A DNA stretch of 7,992 nt from DAOVRL01 sp964459805 (GTDB lineage Bacteria > Planctomycetota > Phycisphaerae > Sedimentisphaerales > Anaerobacaceae): NCBI GenBank assembly GCA_964459805.1, contig CAYWOD010000167.1, positions 1 through 7,992 on the forward strand, written 5' to 3'. This document shows, piece by piece, positions 5,202 through 7,992 of the stretch. The notes under the pieces are model-generated. The model was not told the DNA's origin. It worked only from the letters and a program-made list of their open reading frames with translations, and did not search any database. The position numbers and the translations under genes were made by a program. Position 1 is the first letter of the stretch; every line of letters begins with the position of its first letter.

Positions 5202-6321
5202 TCAATAGAAATTCTATTGGGGAAGCCTTTTCATGCACCTTGAAAGCATCTTCCTGCTTTAATGCGGCAGCGTATTGCCGCGGCATATCCAAATCAGTCC
5301 AGCCGCCGAGCATCTGTAACGTGTAAGGATCACCGCCAGCCCTCAGGTAATCAATGGCGAAAGTGTGCCTGAAAGCATGGGGATTGATTTTAACTCCGGG
5401 GTTTAGCTTTGCTAGCTGTCGGAAAATAGATTGAACGCCGGACCTGGTCATGTGCTTGCCGTTTTCACTAACCCAAATCCATTCGTTCTTATTCGGGCAT
5501 AAAGTCAAATAGCTAGTAAATACCTTTGCAGTAGTCGGGGATATGCGGACAATGCGCTCTTTTTGCCCTTTGCCAAACACCTTTATTAAGTTGTCAGGCA
5601 ATATGTCTGTGTGTTTCATCCCCAACAGCTCATTCAGCCTGATACCGGTATCGATCAAAACATAGAGGATCGCTCTATTCCTGATCCCCAGGAAATCGTC
5701 ATCCAGGCTGTTCAGGATTGACTTGATAACGTTTGAGGGGACATCGGGGATGATAGTTTTTACCTGTCCCGGTCGTTCAACTTTGGCTATGAAGGATTCC
5801 TTTATTATCTCCTCCATCAGCATCCATTTACTGAGCGATTGAAATGTCCGCCAGTAAGCATCAACGGTTGACCGGCTTACCGGGCGCCTTGACGTGGTGG
5901 ATAGACCACCGAAACGCTCTGAGCTGGTCTGAACATAGTAAAGGAATTTGCGAATGATAACCGGTGTGAGTATAGATACTTTGCCAGGGATGCCTTCCTG
6001 TTCAAGCCACCACAGAAAGCGGCGGAGATTGTTAGAATAGAACTCAATGGTCGATTTGGTCTTACCGCCAACTTGTTTAGTGATCAGGAAATTCTCTATG
6101 GCTTGCTTTAACTCTGAGTCCTGCAGGTTATTTGTTACCGTTTGCGTTCGATGGCTGTAAACGCCGAATTGCCTGGAGTAATTGATAACGGACCCGGGAC
6201 TGATTTCCAGTTTGCCAGCAACAAAGCGAATATCGCCCTGGGCAAACAATTCCTGCAGTATTTGCTGCAGCGGCTTGCCGAATTTAGCCTCAATACTCTT
6301 GACCTTGCTCTTGCGTCCCAT
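5176..6321 (-). CDS. Tyrosine recombinase (integrase), 381 aa
   Basis: The protein has all parts of an XerC/D- or phage-type tyrosine recombinase. Residues 1-60 form an extra basic N-terminal domain with a helix-turn-helix-like stretch (RFVAGKLEISPGSVINYSR, 32-50). A core-binding SAM-like domain spans about 65-175, and the catalytic domain about 185-355. Catalytic residues visible are R228 in DTGIRLNELLG, the GKGQKER strand (250-256), H315 and R318 in HAFRHTF, W341 in LGGW at the usual His/Trp position, and the nucleophile Y350. The ATG at 6321 overlaps the preceding gene by 32 bases and lacks a strong site. It would integrate and excise the element at the tRNA-Pro site. Unusually, it sits inside a long operon about 1.6 kb from the att site. 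A short palindrome (5203-5219) lies in its last codons. Confidence 0.93.
   Translation of the reverse strand: MGRKSKVKSIEAKFGKPLQQILQELFAQGDIRFVAGKLEISPGSVINYSRQFGVYSHRTQTVTNNLQDSELKQAIENFLITKQVGGKTKSTIEFYSNNLRRFLWWLEQEGIPGKVSILTPVIIRKFLYYVQTSSERFGGLSTTSRRPVSRSTVDAYWRTFQSLSKWMLMEEIIKESFIAKVERPGQVKTIIPDVPSNVIKSILNSLDDDFLGIRNRAILYVLIDTGIRLNELLGMKHTDILPDNLIKVFGKGQKERIVRISPTTAKVFTSYLTLCPNKNEWIWVSENGKHMTRSGVQSIFRQLAKLNPGVKINPHAFRHTFAIDYLRAGGDPYTLQMLGGWTDLDMPRQYAAALKQEDAFKVHEKASPIEFLLNEHAKEDN
5203..5219. promoter_or_regulatory. 8-bp perfect inverted repeat at the int/126-aa gene junction
   Basis: caatagaa (5203-5210) and ttctattg (5212-5219) are exact reverse complements around one A. The palindrome lies inside the last codons of the recombinase gene and ends 1 base before the ATG at 5201 of the next gene, where its ribosome binding site should be. 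It may be an operator or a translation-blocking hairpin; coincidence in coding sequence is also possible. Confidence 0.4.
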
Positions 6322-6490
6322 GTTCGAAATAATCCGTTGGTTTTTGGATCCGGTTAGCAGCTCCGCAATGTGGACATCGACCTTCCCAATATAGTCCTTG
6401 TTGCGGCGACTGGAAGCCCATTACCCTGGTGAAGATTACCTGGACAAACTCATGGCAGCTCTGGCATCTGATCGTGCTAACTCCTAGCAT
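6290..6490 (-). CDS. Small zinc-ribbon protein (66 aa)
   Basis: Two Cys pairs, C9/C12 (CQSC) and C39/C42 (CPHC), form a zinc-ribbon motif with 26 residues between pairs. The C-terminus is acidic and Gln-rich (HGTQEQGQEY). I place the start at the ATG at 6490, 13 bases after the stop of the 55-residue zinc-ribbon gene and preceded by AGGGAAAGGG. The frame is open further upstream to a TTG at 6577, but that part overlaps the upstream gene and looks non-coding. The 3' end overlaps the recombinase start by 32 bases. Small zinc ribbons next to integrases in mobile elements can be DNA-binding regulators or RNA-polymerase-interacting proteins; which applies here is unknown. An excisionase-like role is only a thought from position. 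Confidence 0.65.
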   Translation of the reverse strand: MLGVSTIRCQSCHEFVQVIFTRVMGFQSPQQGLYWEGRCPHCGAANRIQKPTDYFEHGTQEQGQEY

Positions 6491-6503
6491 TGTTTCCCTT
6501 TCC

Positions 6504-6671
6504 CTAATTTCCTGTAATTCTCTGATACCAGACATTACTGCATAAAGGGCATTTGAATTCATATAAGTCAGGTTCAATCCCTGACGGCGGCACCCAGTCA
6601 GTCATCTTTGCCAGGGCATGGCATTTCTTACACCTGCGATAGACTTCACGATACCTTTGCTTTGTTGCCAT
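6504..6671 (-). CDS. Tiny zinc-ribbon protein (55 aa)
   Basis: This gene encodes 55 residues starting MATKQRYREVYRRCKKC. It has two Cys pairs, C14/C17 and C41/C44 (CPLC), spaced like a zinc ribbon with 23 residues between. The N-terminus is strongly basic. A GGGGGAA site lies just before the ATG at 6671, and the gene fits neatly between its neighbours (11 bases after the 74-residue gene, 13 before the 66-residue gene), which supports it over the overlapping frame. The middle (SGIEPDLYEFKC) resembles the strand before the second Cys pair in rubredoxin-like and zinc-beta-ribbon proteins. It is a likely paralogue or partner of the next protein; function unknown, probably nucleic-acid or protein binding. 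Confidence 0.7.
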   Translation of the reverse strand: MATKQRYREVYRRCKKCHALAKMTDWVPPSGIEPDLYEFKCPLCSNVWYQRITGN

Positions 6672-6682
6672 TCGCTTCCCCC

Positions 6683-6907
6683 TTAGAAAATGGGCCTTGA
6701 CCTTCTATAAATTGATCCACTTTGCACCTCTATCATCCGTTTCAACTCGAAGACTGTTGGCATAGCCTCATCTGGCTCAAAGCCAAAGTCACGTGCTGCT
6801 GCTTTGAGTTCATCCCATCCAGTCACGTCCTCTTTGACTACCTTTCTGGCAAATGCCAACCCCTCATCTTTGGTTAAATCCCACCATGACCTCTCCGTAG
6901 TGGGCAT
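6683..6907 (-). CDS. Unknown small protein (74 aa)
   Basis: I do not recognise this protein. It has 74 residues starting MPTTERSWWDLTKDEG. The first two thirds look helical and acidic (GWDELKAAARDFGFEPDEA, 30-48), and the last third has a helix with a basic tail (YRRSRPIF). It has no Cys, signal peptide or membrane segment. The ATG at 6907 overlaps the stop of the preceding gene (TAATG) and follows an AAGGGA site, so translation is coupled. Its position as second gene of the early operon, next to the repressor switch, is typical of small regulatory or anti-host proteins, but nothing in the sequence proves a role. Confidence 0.6.
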   Translation of the reverse strand: MPTTERSWWDLTKDEGLAFARKVVKEDVTGWDELKAAARDFGFEPDEAMPTVFELKRMIEVQSGSIYRRSRPIF

Positions 6908-7296
6908 TATCCCTTCCCCCCCTTATAGAATGGGCATTGATCAACAGGAAATATACAGCTTGTTACCGGTTTTGCCGGCGGCTTATGCTCTAACGGCAGA
7001 CAGCAGCGCCCCGGTCCCTTATAGCAGGGCAGCCCTTCGGTATCTTCATGATCATACCAGTAGCTGCCAGGTTCAAGCTGCAGAAATTTTGATGATGATG
7101 ATGATGAGGGAGCGGACGCCGGGCGTTGTTGTTTTCCCTGAGGCAGAGGTGGAACCTCAGATTTAGATACACGCGGGAGATTGTGACCTGTGGAAGATGA
7201 AGGGGACGAAGGAATGATAGATGCCTGTTTCGCCCGGCGTTGCCGCATTTGTTCGCGCTGATATTCGCGCAATTTGTCTTTATCTTTAAGTGGCAT
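6907..7296 (-). CDS. First early gene: basic N-terminus, Ser/Pro linker, Cys-rich C-terminus (129 aa)
   Basis: The N-terminus is a charged helix (LKDKDKLREYQREQMRQRR, 3-21), an R-E-Y-Q-R-E motif seen in small phage proteins. Residues 24-70 are a disordered Ser/Pro linker with a six-Ser run (63-68) from a TCA repeat. The C-terminus has five Cys (91, 98, 99, 114, 121) in two similar half-motifs, PCYKGPG and CPFYKGG, suggesting a small metal-binding or disulfide module. The ATG at 7296 follows AAAGGGATG and is the first start after the leftward promoter, so this is the first gene expressed when repression is lifted. An antirepressor, replication-related or DNA-binding role would suit the position; none is demonstrated. 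Confidence 0.6.
   Translation of the reverse strand: MPLKDKDKLREYQREQMRQRRAKQASIIPSSPSSSTGHNLPRVSKSEVPPLPQGKQQRPASAPSSSSSSKFLQLEPGSYWYDHEDTEGLPCYKGPGRCCLPLEHKPPAKPVTSCIFPVDQCPFYKGGKG
7091..7107 (-). repeat. (TCA)6 microsatellite in the first early gene
   Basis: gat is repeated five times on the plus strand (7091-7105) and runs on into ga, encoding six serines in the linker of the 129-residue protein. It is a second, separate copy of the repeat type at 5131, again followed on the coding strand by a Lys codon (S-n-K). Length change in units of three would alter the Ser count without breaking the frame. Confidence 0.7.
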
Positions 7297-7314
7297 CGCT
7301 CATCCCTTTAATAA

Positions 7315-7343
7315 AGTGTAATAAAACAGTTTAATTTTGTCAA
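7315..7343 (-). promoter_or_regulatory. Strong leftward early promoter
   Basis: On the minus strand there is a perfect TTGACA (7343-7338), exactly 17 bases of spacer, and a -10 candidate TACACT (7320-7315, four of six). A start about 7 bases on gives a very short leader before AAAGGGATG and the ATG at 7296. It drives the operon of the 129-residue protein, the zinc ribbons, the integrase and the ATPase. Confidence 0.7.
7320..7336. promoter_or_regulatory. Palindromic operator candidate in the early promoter spacer
   Basis: The 17 bases aataaaacagtttaatt are a palindrome around A7328 with one mismatched pair. They fill almost all of the -35/-10 spacer of the leftward promoter, so a bound repressor would block RNA polymerase. 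Flanking 9-bp inverted repeats tttaataaa (7307-7315) and tttattaaa (7351-7359), and a 6-bp inverted repeat (ttttat 7350-7355, ataaaa 7366-7371), could be further sites. The divergent XRE protein is the natural binder. Confidence 0.5.
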
Positions 7344-7366
7344 GTGTTTTTTTATTAAATCTTTGA

Positions 7367-7372
7367 TAAAAT
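7367..7372 (+). promoter_or_regulatory. -10 box for the XRE gene, probably leaderless
   Basis: TAAAAT (five of six) ends 8 bases before the XRE ATG at 7381, so transcription would start at or within 2 bases of the ATG. No Shine-Dalgarno sequence precedes that ATG. The -35 region (about 7344-7349, gtgttt) is poor and abuts the -35 of the leftward promoter, an arrangement like lambda PRM and its leaderless cI message. Confidence 0.45.
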
Positions 7373-7380
7373 GAAATTGG

Positions 7381-7725
7381 ATGAGCAATATCACGCAATT
7401 GGGCAAATATCTGCGTGCTGCCCGTGAAGCTAAAGGAATGAGGCAAACTGATTTGGCTGCTAATGCCGGAGTTAGCTCAGCTCATATTCATTCAGTTGAA
7501 AGTGGTAAAATACGAGGTTCATACCAGGTCCTGCTAAAAATAGCCAACTGCCTGGATTTACCGGTGGACCTGGTCCTAAAGAAAGCCGGCTTCCCTATAC
7601 CTGAGCAAACTAACAACCCACCAATGCAGCTTGAAGATCACGAGCTGATAAAGCTATCACCGAAGCTCAAACAGGTCATTTTGGAATTAGTGCCTATTTT
7701 GCGCAAACATATTGGGAAATCATAG
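7381..7725 (+). CDS. XRE-family repressor (114 aa)
   Basis: Residues 7-65 form a clear Cro/C1-type helix-turn-helix: LGKYLRAAREAKGMRQTDLA leads into the turn NAGVS, and SSAHIHSVESGK holds the recognition helix, followed by the usual closing helices (VLLKIANCLDLPVDLVL). A short linker (72-84) leads to a C-terminal helix pair (86-110) probably used for dimerisation; there is no LexA/CI-type peptidase domain. It is the only rightward gene and is divergent from the early operon, with 84 bases between starts that hold both promoters and operator candidates. The most likely role is lysogeny repressor. Lack of a self-cleavage domain means induction would need an antirepressor or another signal. No Shine-Dalgarno precedes the ATG. 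Confidence 0.85.
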   Translation: MSNITQLGKYLRAAREAKGMRQTDLAANAGVSSAHIHSVESGKIRGSYQVLLKIANCLDLPVDLVLKKAGFPIPEQTNNPPMQLEDHELIKLSPKLKQVILELVPILRKHIGKS

Positions 7726-7747
7726 CGATACAAACCTGTTTCCTTTT

Positions 7748-7773
7748 GGGACTAACAAATTTTGGGTCTAACA
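7748..7773 (+). repeat. Two inverted copies of the 10-bp repeat
   Basis: gggactaaca (7748-7757) and gggtctaaca (7764-7773) are reverse-complement versions of the tgttakTCCC repeats at 7825-7899, the first being an exact reverse complement of tgttagtccc at 7825-7834. Their starts are 16 bases apart. They lie just after the XRE gene and probably bind the same protein as the rightward array. Confidence 0.65.
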
Positions 7774-7782
7774 ACAACATCA

Positions 7783-7805
7783 TTACAAAATGACACATTG
7801 TGTAA
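7783..7805. repeat. Imperfect inverted repeat in the AT-rich middle of the att region
   Basis: ttacaaaatg (7783-7792) and cattgtgtaa (7796-7805) pair at 9 of 10 positions around ACA. It lies between the two orientations of the 10-bp repeat in an AT-rich stretch (about 7774-7820). It could be an excisionase or repressor site or an unwinding element, and it is not followed by a T run that would make it a terminator. Confidence 0.4.
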
Positions 7806-7824
7806 ATATGTAAAATTGAACGAA

Positions 7825-7899
7825 TGTTAGTCCCTCCAGGCACGAATGTTATTCCCGTTATTCCCGATGTTATTCCCGATGTTATTCCCTGTTATTCCC
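7825..7899 (+). repeat. Array of six TGTTAkTCCC repeats at 9-22 bp spacing
   Basis: Copies: tgttagtccc (7825), tgttattccc (7847), cgttattccc (7856), then tgttattccc at 7868, 7880 and 7890. The last five start 9-12 bases apart, about one helical turn, so bound proteins would sit on one face of the DNA. A related 16-base sequence, ccctccaggcacgaat (7832-7847) and ccctgcaggcacggat (7897-7912), 14 of 16 identical, brackets the array. The region carries no open gene. Position between repressor gene and att site suggests recombinase arm-type sites; replication iterons are the alternative. Confidence 0.7.
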
Positions 7900-7931
7900 T
7901 GCAGGCACGGATATAGGTATATTCAGCCAGG

Positions 7932-7974
7932 AATGGGGTTCAGGTGGTCGGAGGTTCAAATCCTCTCACCCCGA
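7932..7974 (+). other. tRNA-Pro 3' half (anticodon GGG), attachment-site scar
   Basis: The stretch folds as the 3' half of a tRNA: anticodon loop ATGGGGT (7933-7939), 3' anticodon-stem strand TCAGG, variable loop TGGTC, T-stem GGAGG / CCTCT around the canonical T-loop TTCAAAT (7955-7961), acceptor strand CACCCCG (7967-7973) and discriminator A (7974). CACCCCG predicts a 5' acceptor CGGGGTG, typical of tRNA-Pro. No matching 5' half exists upstream (expected near 7901, where the sequence is gcaggcacgg, and the 5' anticodon strand does not pair). This is what integration into a tRNA gene by a tyrosine recombinase leaves at one end, with crossover in or near the anticodon loop. The intact tRNA should be at the other end. 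Confidence 0.8.
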
Positions 7975-7992
7975 CACGTAAATTTTTGAACA

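Larger units (their letters stand above)
1..7975. mobile_element. Partial provirus integrated at a tRNA-Pro gene
   Basis: Everything from the left edge to the tRNA-Pro remnant reads as one element: a tyrosine recombinase, a divergent XRE repressor, a compact P-loop packaging-type ATPase, and a block of small membrane and beta-rich proteins, nearly all co-directional and tightly overlapped. The right boundary is placed at the end of the tRNA-Pro 3' half (about 7974). The left boundary lies outside the window, because a gene is still open at position 1. No terminase, portal, tape-measure or tail gene is seen, so a tailed phage is unlikely for the portion visible. A tailless, membrane-containing virus is the best reading; a virus-derived satellite or non-viral integrative element remains possible. 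Confidence 0.7.

Noticed and set aside
6491..6577. Upstream TTG start for the 66-aa zinc-ribbon gene
   Set aside because: This part overlaps the better supported 55-aa gene in another frame, and the ATG at 6490 has a clear purine-rich site.
7825..7899. CRISPR-like array
   Set aside because: Repeats are 10 bp with 0-12 bp gaps, far too short for repeat-spacer units, and no cas gene is near.
7901..7974. Complete tRNA-Pro gene
   Set aside because: No 5' acceptor strand (CGGGGTG), D-arm or pairing 5' anticodon strand is present; only the 3' half folds.

Overview
The window holds most of a small integrated virus (provirus) or virus-like element of a bacterium. The bacterial assignment rests on GGAGG-type ribosome binding sites, two sigma70-type promoters with perfect TTGACA -35 boxes, and a bacterial-type tRNA-Pro remnant at the right edge. 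Base composition is moderate. A Chloroflexota (Dehalococcoidia-like) host is my guess from the overall look and is not proven by anything here.

Seventeen of the eighteen genes run leftward (minus strand), packed with 1-4 base overlaps; one repressor-type gene runs rightward. From right to left: (1) 7726-7992, noncoding: inverted and direct copies of a 10-bp repeat (TGTTAkTCCC), then the 3' half of a tRNA-Pro gene, which looks like the attachment site. (2) 7297-7725: an XRE-family repressor gene back to back with a strong leftward promoter that has a palindromic operator candidate in its spacer. (3) 3573-7296: early/middle operon of a basic Ser-rich Cys protein, a small acidic protein, two tiny zinc-ribbon proteins, a tyrosine recombinase, a possible replication-associated protein, a two-zinc-motif protein, a helical protein with an internal repeat, and a small P-loop ATPase of the FtsK/HerA/A32 type. 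(4) 3313-3572, noncoding: an 89-nt element bounded by 15-bp perfect inverted repeats, a second promoter, and a hairpin at its predicted start site. (5) 1-3312: structural operon of a glycine-rich membrane protein, two beta-rich proteins (217 and 147 codons) proposed as capsid proteins, a Gly-rich membrane-anchored protein, a spike-like protein, a 35-residue protamine-like basic protein, a two-helix membrane protein, and the start of another gene leaving the window.

There is no terminase, portal or tail gene. A compact packaging ATPase, several small membrane proteins, two short beta-rich proteins and a tiny basic protein instead suggest a tailless icosahedral virus with an internal membrane, broadly like the P23-77/SH1 (sphaerolipovirus, two single-jelly-roll capsid proteins) group. 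That assignment is inference from composition, size and order, not from recognised capsid sequence identity. The model: the recombinase integrates the element at tRNA-Pro using the repeat array as arm sites, the XRE protein silences the early promoter, and release of repression turns on the early operon and then the structural operon.
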